Below, piece after piece: positions 1 through 12,218 of a stretch of 64,000 nucleotides of DNA. The first letter of the stretch is position 1; every line of letters begins with the position of its first letter. Below the pieces are notes generated by a model. The model was given only the letters and a program-made list of their open reading frames with translations. It was not told where the DNA came from and made no database searches. Source of the DNA: Motacilla alba alba (Eukaryota > Chordata > Aves > Passeriformes > Motacillidae); NCBI RefSeq assembly GCF_015832195.1, contig NC_052020.1, positions 1,674,001-1,738,000 of the forward strand, written 5' to 3'. A program made the position numbers and the translations under genes.

Positions 1-1502
1 ATTGAGAGGGTTTGGTTTTTTTTTAATTTCTGAATTATTTCCTTTGTATCCGGGTGCCATAATGTAATGTGCCTTTAGGGTACTCCTGCAGTGTCTGTTT
101 GCTTTATGTGCAGCCTTGATGAGAAGGCTCTGGCAGTTTGCAGCTGCTTCAAAACAGTTCTGAGATCAGAATTCTGGAGGGCTTCAGAAAGCCTGTCCTG
201 CTGCTTGTCCTTGTCCTGCTGGGACACAAACCAGCGTGAGGTGACTGGAGGATGTCCAGGCTAATATGAAGTAGAGAAGTGTCCATGAAAATGTTACAAA
301 CGAGGACCTAATAAGCATTGGACATTCTATGCTTTCAATATTCACAATAAAATGCACGTTGTCACAAAGAGCTGTGCTGTGCAGAAGTAGCTTACTTTGG
401 GGCAGATTAATTAGGCCTAACAGGAACTTAAGTCTGCTCTACAAATGCAGTGTATTAAATCATATATTAAAGATGCAGTAAGAGGTTTTCACCTGTTAGA
501 AAAAACAACCCCTGGTGCAACAAACACAGGTAGGCTACAGCTGTATTGGTTAATGATCTGGCCCATTGTAGGCTTTAGGTAGTATCCTTTTTATCTACTG
601 AATAGTAAAAAATACTGTTTTTCATTTTGTCTGAACTGGTCTTGGTGAGTGGTGGACTAATAGTGTAACATTCAGTATTCACTGAATTAAGGAAGACAAC
701 TGAAGTTCATTGCACAATGGCCATTCATACTGCAGTGGGAGAGAAATCATGGCCCTTTCTATATGCCTTTTGTTTGCACAGTTAATGCTGTTCATAAGAA
801 CAAATCTCATATAAAAGATGATAATGAAATATATTACATTAAGATCTTGAGCTGACCTCACTGACTGGAACAGATTGAAAGAGTTTTTTGCAGAGTTATT
901 TCTTACAGCGTGAGCACTCCTACCAAGAACAAAGGCCAGCAGTCTAAGACAACATGTAAACTTTCAGTTTATTTATTTCAGTTTAATTAAGTGTTACAAC
1001 CTCTTTTCACATACTTTTATTCTCCTTTAAATTTATTCTTATGTTTTTCTAATTCATGTTGCTTTACTAAAAATGTTTTAGATAATGTCAAGACACTTGT
1101 ATTTTGCAATCAAAATATTAACCTAGAGTAGTTACACTGGTATGATCATAGGAATTTAGCTGTACTTCTGTAAGAGTACCACTCTAAACACCTCCTCTAA
1201 GGATAAGCATTTAGACCCCTTACTTCTGGAAGTAGTATTTCTCTTTCAGTTGTTCTGTTCTAATAAAATTTAACAATATCAAAATATGTGGTTAAATGTA
1301 GACTGGCAATTTAAAACTGTTTCAACTGCCACATAGAGTAACCTTTTAATAGGATGTTTGAATTGTGTTATGGTAACATGAAAGAGCTAACATAATCATA
1401 AAAGATAATTTTTTGTATATCAGGACATACTAATAGGTTGCTGTGATGTAATATCTGAAGATGCTTTAGTATATTTCTTGTTTAACGCCGGTTTGCAGAG
1501 GT
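1..1502. other. unique AT-rich DNA, no gene seen
   Basis: I see no exon with convincing splice sites, no RNA gene and no recognisable transposon here. Reading frames are short and lack protein-like composition. This appears to be ordinary intergenic or intronic sequence running in from the left edge. Confidence 0.5.
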
Positions 1503-1650
1503 ACATCTTCAAATATAGCCCAGCCTTTTGGGTTTTACCTTATGTAGACATTGCCCCAAGTCTGTCTCCTATCATTCCTTCCAAAACATCTTTTTTGGTG
1601 AGAAAAACTCTGGGCTAGGACCACTCAGATCTGGTATAGAGCCAACATGG
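1503..1650. repeat. unclassified interspersed repeat, copy A
   Basis: This stretch aligns to 4911-5047 in the same orientation. Shared blocks in the same order include 'atagcccagcc', 'ggttttacctt', 'gtagacattg', 'ccttccaaaac' and 'gagccat/gagccaac'. By eye the two copies are roughly 70-75% identical with small indels, as expected for an old interspersed repeat. I do not recognise the family: it has no CR1 3' end, no LTR ends and no visible terminal inverted repeats. An ancient DNA transposon or SINE remnant is possible. Confidence 0.6.
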
Positions 1651-4385
1651 GAGTCCTGCAGCTGACAGGCATTGAGTTTTTTAGTAAATATCAGAAAAGT
1701 GGCAACTCTGTCGTGTGAAGAGCGATTTTAGTAAATGGAAGAGAGCTCAATATCTATTGAAAATAAAGTAAAATTGAAAGATAAGCACGAGATATTCTGA
1801 GGGAAGAATAATGCTGGACAAGCCACCTCTGCTACTTCTACCATAATACCATGAATGAAGACAAAAAGAAAAAGGTGGGCCACAGGCACCTGTATATTTA
1901 TCCTACCAGAGATTTTACTCAATAGAAATTCCACAGCAGTTTTCATCAGAAAAATAAGCTGCATTTATCTAAGACAATTTGCCAGACCAGCCAGACACTA
2001 TTAGCCCATCTGGAAAGTAATTTTATATATTGATAGCTGATAATTGCAGGCATTCATAACAAGAAAATGTGGTACACTCTGTCTCTGTATCTGTATCTTG
2101 TATCTTATCTCTGTATCTGCAGATAAATTCATAGTCCAAAAACTGTCCAACAACAGGAAATGCATTTTTAGCACTGCGATATGTTACTATATGTGTTTTG
2201 GTGTTTTTTTACTTATCAGTTCTGTTGATAAGTTATGATTGGTCTTACAATTGATGAACATGTGTGGGAAAAGTTTTTGAGAGTAATTGATGAATTTTGG
2301 GTGCCTTGGGTTTTGAAAGACGCTGATTTTATGTCAGCGATATTCAGAGATTTTATTTTGAGGTTCTGGCATTGATGTGCTGCATAATAGACCTTTCTCT
2401 CTTTCACAAAAGAAAAGCCAAATTGAAAATCTGTGTATTATTTATTCTGTAGTAGTTTGGCACTTGGAAGTGAAAAATGAAAGGACTTGCTGAGCTAGGT
2501 CCCTGGGGGTACGTGTGGGAGGACAGTCGGTTACCAGAGCATGTTGTTTTGTTGCGCAGTCCCTGTCAAACCTGATCATTTTGCAGTTTTACCTGCTATG
2601 GATTTCCCCATTCCCAGGAAATCATTGTTTATCTTTCTAGCTCAGGCTTTTGGGCCATTTTTGAAAGACTGAAAGAAAAAACTGATGATAATTCATGTCA
2701 GAAATTACATATCACACAAATAGTCTATTAGAAATAACTATTAAAATGTACTGTGCTTAGTATTCCATGTAATTCAGTGCCCTTTTTTAGTAACTTCTCA
2801 TATGAAATTATTTGCTGAAGTACCAGAGATTCAGTATGTATCTGTCGGGCATAAATGTGTCCCATTCACCATTCAATTCCAAGCAATACTTTTATATTAG
2901 AAACCAGCAAGGCAGTGCATGGCAGCAAGTTCTTTGTGTAGACTATTGTAACATTTGTTTTACTACTCTGTTGAAGTCTGCTGGCCAAACTCAGGCCTAA
3001 TATGAGTCAATGAAGTTTTAAAAAAACCCAACATTTTCTTCTTCCTTTTTTTAGGTTTCTTTGAATAAAATCATGAACAAAACTTAATTTAAAAAACAGT
3101 TGCCTTAAATGTTTTTAAGCTTCTAGACATCGCTGTAGAGCAATTTTTAGTTATGAGTCTTTTCAAAAGAGATGAATAATCTCTTTTATCTTCCAGATGT
3201 CGAACATTACAATCGTTCCTTTTGCCACTGGGCTAGTATGCAGTCACTGAGGGATATTAGCCTGGCATCTCTCTGCTTAGGCTGCAGCTTTACAAATAAC
3301 TGTTCATAACTTCTCATCTCTCGGCTGCATTATAAATACTTTAAGGTTCCCAGCTGCACTGTGTTTTTACAAACATCTTAAAATTATGAGCTTACTGGCA
3401 TGCAGCTGGGTGACTGCAGTTACGAATGGTTTATACTCAAGGAAAATTTCTGAATAGCATTGGAATTCTTAACTTGTTGAAGTAATCTAGTGTCAGGAAA
3501 ATAGGGCCTGCAGATTTTTTATTTCCTCACCATATTTTTCCTTTCATAGCTGGTGGTCTGACATCTGTGAAACCATCTTGTGTCATCATCTAGTCTGAAT
3601 TGTAAAGAGCAACCATCTAAAATGCTTATATCTGCAGTGGGTTTGTAGCAAGAGGTGATGAAGGAAAAAGAAAATGATAGCTGTGGGCTTATTTATAGCA
3701 CAGAGTACTTTCCAGTTTTTGTTCATTGAAATTTTTAGGATGGCTGCCTCTTAGGGAGTATGCCATAATAAATCATTTCTCTCCTTACTGGATGGCCTAG
3801 TGAAGTTTTCAGGGGTAAGATTCTAAATGGGGAGTACAGACTCTTGCTTCTAGAAGGTCTGTGTACACTAAGATCATAGCTTCTTGCACAGCTAGAAAAG
3901 CGAAACAGGATGGATATCTTGAAAGCAGCTGTGAGTTATCCTTGCATAGCTGAAATCAATAGCAATTGCATGTACCACTCCCTTGGAGTTGCCTGCTGGC
4001 ACGTTTCTACATCACAGAATATTTAGAATCTTAATAGTTCACAGATTTCTTCATTTTTGCAGATTTAAGATCCCTGATAATTTAGTGCCTAGTTTGAATA
4101 TCAAATTACAATTTTTTAATACATTTATGTCATAAAATATGGTGTGTTATTTTTGAACTTCATTGTCTACCAGACTTGCTTTTTGTTAATTTTAATGATC
4201 AAGTCCTTGGGGCAGAAGGGTTGTTCTAAGGTTTCACAGTATGGAGTGCAATGATAGAGATTAAGTATGTGGAACTGTGATGAACTGCATCCTCTCTGGC
4301 ATGAAGTCAAGAGCGTTCAGTTTCTGGTTTAACAGTTCATGAACTGGCTTTTGTTTTGACTGATGATGTATTCTTTCTTTTCAGA
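1651..4385. other. unique DNA with a short TCTGTA-like run
   Basis: Mostly unique sequence. At 2077-2120 there is a short imperfect tandem run based on tctgta/tctg. A polypyrimidine tract ending in 'cttccag' at 3196 precedes a 17-codon ATG frame, which is too short to call. The part from 3230 to 3440 is free of simple sequence and has balanced composition. No gene is supported. Confidence 0.45.
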
Positions 4386-4910
4386 CATCTGGGAGACTCA
4401 AGGTATCTGCTAGCAAACTGTGCTTCCCTGTCTCCCTCAAATGGTGTTCCTTCACCTAGTGCTCATCTCTGGGTTCAACACTACTTCATAGCTCTTGCCA
4501 TTGATGATATATCATCTGCAGAACTACAGAAATTAATTGCAGGCAATATAGATATGAAAAACCATCCTCTGTCAACCAGTCAGAGTCAGTCACCTGATAC
4601 AGGCAGAATTTCATTTAGTTTTTACTGTATTGGGCTCGTTTCCCTACAGAAACTTACACATCACATCACTTTTGCTAATAGACATCCAGTCTTTTGGCAA
4701 ATAGTCATTTTTCTCTTCTGGCTTTATCACAAGGCCTGTCTCTGTTATTCATATGGCACCTATTGACTAAAGACAATGCAAATAGGCAGGTCTCATAACC
4801 CACAATTTGTGCTTATTTAAATTTTTTATCTAATTTCCTTCAGGTAAGGAAAACCAGGATTTTTTCTTTATTGCTAGTTAAAGGATTGAGGTAGATCTTA
4901 TCTTTATAGG

Positions 4911-5047
4911 ACACTTTCAAACATAGCCCAGCCACAAGGTTTTACCTTGTGTAGACATTGCTCCAGCATCCTATCTTCCCTTCCAAAACCTCTTACAGGT
5001 GAGACAAACTGTGCTAGCACTGAAATCAAGAGTGGAGCCATCAATAC
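4911..5047. repeat. unclassified interspersed repeat, copy B
   Basis: Partner of the repeat at 1503-1650, in direct orientation and about 3.4 kb away. The match starts near 'acactttcaaacatagccc' and fades after 'gagtggagccatc'. Because similarity ends at comparable points in both copies, this is more likely a dispersed family than a single local duplication. Family unknown. Confidence 0.6.
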
Positions 5048-7659
5048 TCATTCATATTTGGCTTTTGTTTTTAGTTTTCAGGTTAAAAAAATCTTAATGT
5101 TTATTCATTAAAGAAATATTTCAAGTGTACATATCCATAATTTATAATTAAATGTAGGGATTTATTGATGCATTCATTAATTTATAGGTCCACTAATAGA
5201 TATTATGATTTTTATTAATAGTTTAATGATAAATAGTATCATTTATTATATTGATAAGATTACTTTATTAGACTGAAGTAAACAGGAAAGAGTAATGGTT
5301 CATGCTTGCAGCATAATAATGATTGCCTTAGGCCTGCCATCAGTTTTATACAGATGACAAGCATTATAAAGTAAATAATCAAAAATTTTACTACTCTTGG
5401 CACAGGTACTTGGAAAATACATTCAGTATTCTGACTTTTTCCTCACTTTCCATGCTGTTTTCTCTATAAACATTCTGCCAAATGTAGAGAAAATTCCACT
5501 CACCACTCGTTTGATTCTCCTTCTGTGCTGGGATCTGTTCCCCACCTGTACATTTTTTGTTCATGCCGTGCCCTTATTGGTTTGAGGCAATTTATTAACT
5601 GTGATTGTTCAGAGGCATTTTATACAGACAGCTCTTTCTTGGTGTGGGACTTTGGTCTTCCATAGCTGTGGACACAGGGCAAAAAATAACTTTGTGTGGC
5701 AAGCCTTTTTGGTGACCAGCAGAGCTGCTGAGCAAAGGCTTACATAAGCATGGGTGGTAGCCACTCACCCTTCTCTGAAAGTGTCTGAATTATGTTCTGA
5801 AAATCAAGTTTTAAATACAGATGAAGTTTGCGGTTTCTGCTGTTGTAGGAACTGGTTGTGTGTTGTAACACATTATTTAATGTCTGTTGGCTTGTTATTT
5901 TCATAGCCTATAAAAAGCTGGTGATATGTTCTGCATTCCCTAGAGAGCTGTGAATCCAAATTGATTTATTACAACATGCTTTGGAATTCTTGAATGTTAC
6001 ACAGCTACTACTGATTATTGAAACAATCATTTTGCTAAAATATTGGGGGAAATAGTGGGCTTGGGTGTATCTTGGGTCAGATTCAGTATACATTCATAGT
6101 AATGTATGAAAATCTATAAAAACCAATTTATTAGCATTTGTGTTTGTAGTTTTTTGTACTTATTAGTTAAGATCTGTTAGGCATAAAAATTCTTATTTTC
6201 AGTATTACTATTCTAATTTGTCTTGTGTGTTGGTTAAACTAAAGGTGTACTTTATTCTTTCACAATAGTGAAATGTACTGGTGACTAAAAATTTAGTAAT
6301 ATATCTTTTTCAGAGGAAAGAATAAGAAAAATGATATTAAGATTGGAGCTGTAGATCATAGCATCAGCTTGATGTGGGAAAAGGTTGAGGATATATGAAG
6401 TAGTTCACAGACTTCTTCACTAAAGAAAACTGAAGTTAAAATTTTGGTTCAAGATTCTTGAGGTTTTCAGTGCCATATATTATCGAATTGATAAATAAAT
6501 AGTATATTGAAACTTGGATTGTATCACTCTAAGATTCATCACCAGCTTCATTGGTAAATAGGCCATTTTGAGGGAATATGAGATCTCTAATACAGTTACC
6601 AGATAGACAGCTGAGTCCTTTGTCATAGACCTTATACTTTGAGTGAACAGACTAAATGATCTTTTAATGCAGATTTATATTCCAGGAGGCAGAGAACAGA
6701 ACTCATGTCTTTTCAGGTCTTTGCCACTGACAACTATCTTAGACAGCATGTACTCTTGCCACCTGTTTTTGAAAGAGAAGAATTAATGCAGAAACCCAGG
6801 AAGAAGAAAAGGTTCCTTTCTCCTAAGCAATACAAAGTTATTTATCTTGAATTCCTCTTCCAGAAGACATGCTAATATTGTTAAATTCTTCAGTGTGACT
6901 TTTTGAAACCTCTGCAATAGTAGGGTAGTGAGGCACCTTATTAGATATCTTTATTTTCCAGCCTTTCCCATTGTCGTAGCATTATCCATGAAATGCGGTA
7001 ACAACAGATTTTTATATTTGGGGAAAAAAACCCCAACAAGGTGTAAAAGAATTCAATAACTCTTTGCATTTTGAAGAAGAAAGAGAAAAAAATAAAAATT
7101 ATTGCAAAAGCTCTGTTTTTAGCCTCAGGAGTTCAGTGTATCAGAATGGAGGTATTTAAATAACAGGAAAAAGAAATCTCTTATAATATTACCCAAGATA
7201 AAAATAGATAACTGCAACACCTTTAATATTTGAAAGTCTTCTCTGAATGCCTGAGAGGTAGAAAATTAGATAAAATACTAGGGTAATCTCTTTGATAGTC
7301 GTAATTTTAATATCATTAGAAGCAAGACTATGTTCTCCCATATTGGAAGGAAGGATGATGGGATCACAAGGAAATGGGAGCCCCTAGGAGCCAAAATTCT
7401 TCTATGTAGTTCCTGCATTAAAGCATTAAATTGTTTGCAAAGTTTATGTCATGCTTCCTCTTAATTGCCAAGTCATGTGATCAGCTTTTGGGGTGGATGC
7501 AAGCCTGGCCCATCTTTCATGCTATTTCATCCCACTCTTTCTCTAAAAGTTGCTGTTCAGGAGGTCACTGGCAACAGCTACGTTGCCTTATGTTCTTTCC
7601 AGTTCTACTAGATACAAGAATTTTTAGCTGGTTGGTTGGGGAGGTTCTTGTGTTGTTGT
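5048..7659. other. unique AT-rich DNA
   Basis: The first 220 bases are very AT-rich, with many TTTAT/ATTAAT words. The rest is unremarkable unique sequence. Reading frames of about 60 codons occur at the rate expected from composition. No repeat family or splice-consistent exon was recognised. Confidence 0.5.
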
Positions 7660-7687
7660 GGGGTGGGTCTTTTTGGGTGGGGGGGGG
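7660..7687 (+). other. G-quadruplex-capable tract
   Basis: On the plus strand there are four runs of at least three G (7660-7663, 7665-7667, 7675-7677, 7679-7687) with loops of 1, 7 and 1 bases, which fits the canonical G3+N1-7 pattern. Whether it folds or matters is unknown. No transcription start is evident beside it. Confidence 0.5.
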
Positions 7688-8398
7688 TGTTTTAAGTCTT
7701 CCATTTACATAATTTTTCTTAAATTTTCCTAATGTGATGGGGAATATTCTGCAGCTGCATCTTAGAGGATTTTAAAGACTGGTGGTGCTGAAGAGCAATA
7801 ACCTATTTAGAACTGTAAAGCAGGCAGTGATAAGTTTATTAACTCTGTTGTAATGATGATGGAGGTTGGGAAGTGTGCTTAAAAGGGAGAGATGCAGAAG
7901 AGCAGAGCTTTCAGAGCTGCTTGGCACTTTGGAACCCATAAGCACATGGAAGAGCACGAGAGCATTTGATTGGGATACCTGTTTTGCAGGTTGCCTGTGA
8001 TAAACCTTCCATTGTGTTTAAACAGAAACTAGTTTCCACTAGTCAGCTGCTGCCTCCATAAAGGAGGTTGTATAAAGCTAGCTAGCTTTCTGGAGCAGCA
8101 GTGTACCTTCAAATGAATACTCTTTGGAGCAGGACATTGGCTGGGGTAAGGAGGGCATTTGGTCTGCTGTGAGGCACTGCTGACATCTAGTTTTCTGCAC
8201 TGTAGGCTGCCACAAGCAATGCAATTGTACTGTCTGATGAACTTTCAAACCTAATGCCAAAACTTGTTCTGACATTCCACTGTTAAAGGGTATTCTGTGT
8301 CCTAAGAAGCTTAGCTTATCAAAAATCTGGTTAAGGAGGCTACATTTTGTCCTTGATTTCTTGGATTTATTGTGTTTGCTGAGCATCCTCACTTAGTG
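7688..8398. other. unique DNA with a 16-bp perfect palindrome
   Basis: Nothing gene-like is seen. A perfect 16-bp palindrome, aaagctagctagcttt, lies at 8074-8089 and contains overlapping GCTAGC units. It may be chance. Confidence 0.4.
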
Positions 8399-8476
8399 AA
8401 AGATGTCCCTGCCCATGACAAATTGCCTGGACTGGATGATTGGTAAAGGTCCCTTCTCAACCAAATAATGTTGAGA
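8399..8476 (+). mobile_element. CR1 LINE, 3'-end scrap
   Basis: The words 'gatgtccctgcccatg', 'ctggatgat' and 'aaggtcccttctcaacc' occur in the order of the last 80 or so bases of avian CR1 elements in sense orientation. The normal terminal ATTCTATGA-type repeats are degraded. Upstream sequence does not continue the match, so this is a strongly 5'-truncated copy, the usual form for CR1. It is one of two plus-strand CR1 pieces in the window. Confidence 0.75.
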
Positions 8477-9046
8477 TTTGGCTGAGATACAGCAAAATCT
8501 TGATCACAGGGCAATGTAGTCATGAACACATAAATTCAAAGATACTGTGAATAATATTGAGAAATTTGAATGCATCCTAAACATGCACGGTATAATACAT
8601 ATTTTTGGATAAACTAAATGCTCTTTATTATTAAGATACTTTTAAATACAGAAGATAGTGTCTTTAAAGAGCTTGTCTGAAAACTATCCTATGAAATTCA
8701 GCATGTGTATGTAATTTATTGAATTAAGAGTCAAATTAGTAGTAATAAAATAAAGCAGTCGTTTGAATCTGAAAATGTTCTGCTACAGTTTCCACTACAG
8801 CAGGTGATCAATAACATAGTGGAGTGGAAAAACTTGAATTGATTCAACCATCCTTCTTGTGTGTATGCTTGCATTTCTGGGGCTACCTCAGAATCTACTG
8901 CTTCAATGTCTAATGGTATTTTAAATCCCTTTCATTCACATTGGAAAGCGATACGTGTTGCCCTTTCTGATCTGGGGTGGCAGAACCAAGAAAGCTTACT
9001 GTGTACAGCTGAAACAAAGAAGAAAAATACAGAAAAAAACAAGAGA
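8477..9046. other. unique DNA
   Basis: Unique AT-rich sequence between the CR1 scrap and the AT palindrome cluster. From about 9016 it becomes A-rich and grades into the next feature. No gene. Confidence 0.45.
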
Positions 9047-9240
9047 AAAATATAGAAATATAGAAAATAATATAGAAAAATATATAAACATATATATAAT
9101 ATATTAATATTAACATTAATGTTAATATTAACGTTAATATTAATGTTAATATTTATATTATATTAATGCATCAATATATTAATATGTAAAGTATTAAAAT
9201 ATAGGAAAAAACCCAAGAAAATTATAGAAAAAAAAAAGAC
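9047..9240. repeat. AT-rich low-complexity region with tandem palindromes
   Basis: The region is almost pure A/T. At its centre 9104-9131 is a perfect 28-bp palindrome, overlapped by a perfect 22-bp palindrome at 9122-9143. Both are built from TTAATATTAAC and ATTAATGTTAA words repeating roughly every 11-12 bases. The flanks carry 'tatagaaa' words on the left and A-rich sequence on the right. It probably arose by slippage on palindromic units and could extrude cruciforms. Confidence 0.85.
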
Positions 9241-9276
9241 TGAACTTTTACAGAGCTGTTTCCTTCCTTTGAAGGT

Positions 9277-9299
9277 GGGTGGGGGAGGGAGTGGGGGGG
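9277..9299 (+). other. G-quadruplex-capable tract
   Basis: Four G-runs on the plus strand with loops of 1, 1 and 3 bases. Short loops predict a stable quadruplex. It sits 37 bases after the AT-rich palindrome region, so two non-B-DNA-prone motifs are adjacent. Confidence 0.5.
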
Positions 9300-10157
9300 A
9301 GTTTGGGTTTCCTATTGACATAGTAAGGGTTAAATGAAACACTCGCTCTGAATGAAAGTAGTCTCAGTGTCCTTGTGTCCTTATGAAAAGGAATATAAGG
9401 CCTATGGAGCTCATTGATATTATAGCAGGGATATTGTGGACTGCTGAAAAGAAAATGACAGCTGAGACATGTTGGAATCTTTAATGTAAGAGGGAAATGC
9501 CCAATGTTTTTATAAGTCTTCTTCCTCACTAAAACCTTTAAAACACAAGCACAATTTGTTGACATATTTTGTCAATAACTGAAGCTCAGAGGAGCAAAGA
9601 TATTACTAGTATATTAATTTTGTTTTGGGTGATGCTAGACCTTGTACTTGGGAAAAACCACCCAATTTTGGGGATTCCCTTTCCCAAAGTTTGTAGAATC
9701 AATGTAGAATAGCACATAAACTGCATAAAATGCCCAGCATAAAAAAAAAGTCCTGTTCCAATTATATTTGTTACAATGCTCTATAGTTGCAGCTCTAGGA
9801 TTACAGGTTGTAATCCAAACTCCTAGTCATAAGTTTGGCTCAAACACCTAAGTATTTTAAACGGATACATTTTCTTTTTTTCAACTTCCCTTTCAGTGCT
9901 AGAGCCTTAAGGCTTCTACTCCTTAGATATATTTCCCTACACTCAGACGTTGAGGTCTTTTAAAAAAAACAAATTTTCTCACTTGATATAAATATATGAA
10001 TTGGTATTTCTTAAAAAAAATAGCAAGAAATCAATAAATAATTCAAGGTTTTTCTGTTAAAATCACAGGACTTGACATTTCCAGTTAAATCAATGGACAT
10101 CAAATTAATCCTTCTTTATATGATATTACAAAAAAACCCTAATATGCTGTTCAAAAT
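9300..10157. other. unique DNA
   Basis: No exon, RNA gene or repeat family recognised. The right end approaches the 3' end of the minus-strand CR1 that follows. Confidence 0.45.
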
Positions 10158-10645
10158 TTAATTCATGGAAAACCAGGTTTGAAGAGGACCTCAAGGATCA
10201 TCTGGTCCAATCTTTTTGGCAAAAACACTGTCTAGACAAGATGGCACATCACCCTGTCCAGCTGAATCTTAAGTGTCTGATGTTGGGGAACTCATCACTT
10301 CACTGAGGAAATTATTCCAATAATAGTATTTATTATTCTGATATTCAGAATAAGAACTATTCTGATAGTTCTCATTCTGAAAATTGCACCTTTGTGTCTG
10401 ATCAGAATCTCTCAGGAGAAACTTGGGCCCATTACCCCTTGTACAGAGGGAGGCTGCATCTTCTTTGTAACCACTCTTGGAATACTGAAACATGGTGATA
10501 GGTCTCTAAGACTTCTTTTCTAAAGTCTGAACAAAACAAGTTCTCTCAGCCTTCTCTCAAATGGCAGAATCACAGTCCTTTGATACTTTGTGTTCCTCCT
10601 CTGTACCCTTTCCACCCTTTCTGCATCTTTTTGGTAATTCTGACT
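10158..10645 (-). mobile_element. CR1 LINE fragment, old subfamily
   Basis: Read on the plus strand this is the complement of a CR1 3' region: 'gaggacctcaaggatcatct', then 'ggtccaatc', 'gacaagatggc', 'caccctgtccagctgaatct', 'cccattaccccttgt', 'aacatggtgataggtct' and 'cagtcctttgat', all in family order. The copy is clearly diverged. A hairpin-forming insert sits at about 10318-10375, containing attctga-tat-tcagaat. No intact reading frame remains, and the terminal octamer repeats are not recognisable. Confidence 0.85.
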
Positions 10646-12212
10646 TCTGGTCTACAAAATTACCTCATTTTATCATGGTATTATTAGCTTTTTACTTCCT
10701 AAATACAGTCAATTGTCTTTTATATTTTACTGCATACATTTTTAGGAGTCAGATTTTTTGCTGTATCAGCAGAACCAGTATGAATATTGTTCTTAAATTC
10801 CACTTGGTACGTGCCACTTCCTTACTTTCGGTTACCTTTCCTTCTTCATTAAATGAATGCCATTGCCTTTGCAAATGCTGTTCCCTGAAAGAGAGAAAAG
10901 ATTTTTCAGTTTTAAAATCAGACAATTGCTATTCATAGAAACAAGTTTTCAGCCAATAAATACTATAGAAGCCTGGATTGAAAGGTCACTGCTGCGATAG
11001 CCAGTCAGGGTCTGTTTTATTAATGGAAGTAAGTATTATGTGTCTTTGTTGCATAATGTGTTTTGCTGGAAGGTGAAGCTGTACAGCAGTGAGCTTTCTC
11101 TAGAGGCCTATTCTCTTGGCTTTATGTCGAAGACAGGCTTCAGCAGTAAATGGCTTTAAGCTTGTCAAAGAAAGGTTATTAAAAATGTTCCTGCCTTTCA
11201 GTCTCCGTGCTCAATAGGCGCAAAAATTCAATACTGTAGGGATTTTTTTCTATTTAGTCATGTCATTTGGCATTTTGCCTATAGCTAAAAATGAGATACC
11301 ATCTGGTTTAAGCTCACTAATGATTCTGCATTGTTATCTGAACTGGCTCACTAGTTTGTTGTTAGAAATTAAGAAATGAACTTGCCGTCTGCTAATTGCA
11401 CTTTGGTTACCATGTTTTGTTAAGATTTTAAATCTCGGTGATTTCTTGAGGTGGTGATTTGAAATCACAGTTCTTCTGTACTCACAGTCTTCTGTACTAG
11501 TGCTCTGGGCAATGTTGTTTTCTGCTGCCTTGACACATTTCTTTTATCACAATATATACTTATAATGTTGTGGGACCTCATCTGCCTCAGGGCCTTTAGA
11601 AATTCCCTGACTTCTGCTGTGAGGTGTCTGGCAGGAAGTTAAAGTGCAGGTGCTGAGGACAGAGTTGCTGCTTTGCTGAGCACAGGCACCAGGTCAAACA
11701 AAAGGTGAGGAATTATTTGGGGCTCCCTACAGTGGTAGTCATTGGCACAGGGACTGCTATGAGCACAATTGAATCTGTCAGGGCATGCATACTTTGGGTA
11801 CAGGTGACCGGAGGCTTCCACAGACCTGGGCATGATGCCTGTGTAAAGGAATCATCCGGAATAAAGATGTCTCCGTGATGCTCTGTACTCGTGCAGCATA
11901 TCTGGAAGCTAGTCCTAAACTTACAGCTGTTTCCTGCTGACTTCTATGACACTTGTTGGCTGGCAAAATGTTGCATTTGTTGTATAAATCTCTTGGATGT
12001 GAATCAATGGGCAGTGGAGCTTTGTTCTGCTACCCAGTGGATGCTTTCTAGCAGGGAGAAGTGGCTCTTTGTGACACTGAGTGGCCTCTGGGCTTGGAGA
12101 TGATGTGGCCTTGTTCCCAGATCCCACCCATCATAAAACTGCTCCTAAGGATTGAGGGATATCATGGCATTTCTTGACAAACTTTACCATTTCCTGATCA
12201 TTCAGGAGAGTG
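10646..12212. other. unique DNA, possible conserved noncoding part
   Basis: The stretch 11200-11470 has balanced composition and no simple sequence or repeat similarity, a texture often seen in conserved noncoding DNA. The part 11560-12130 is richer in GC and holds several overlapping short reading frames in different frames, none convincing as an exon. Confidence 0.35.
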
Positions 12213-12218
12213 GAAGTC
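12213..12218. repeat. target-site duplication, left (gaagtc)
   Basis: The hexamer gaagtc directly precedes the LTR on the plus strand and recurs exactly at its other end (12637-12642). Six bases is the duplication length typical of ERVK/class II integration. Confidence 0.75.

Noticed and set aside
3181..3252. Polypyrimidine-AG followed by a 17-codon ATG frame
   Set aside because: Too short to separate from chance, and no donor site or downstream exon could be paired with it.
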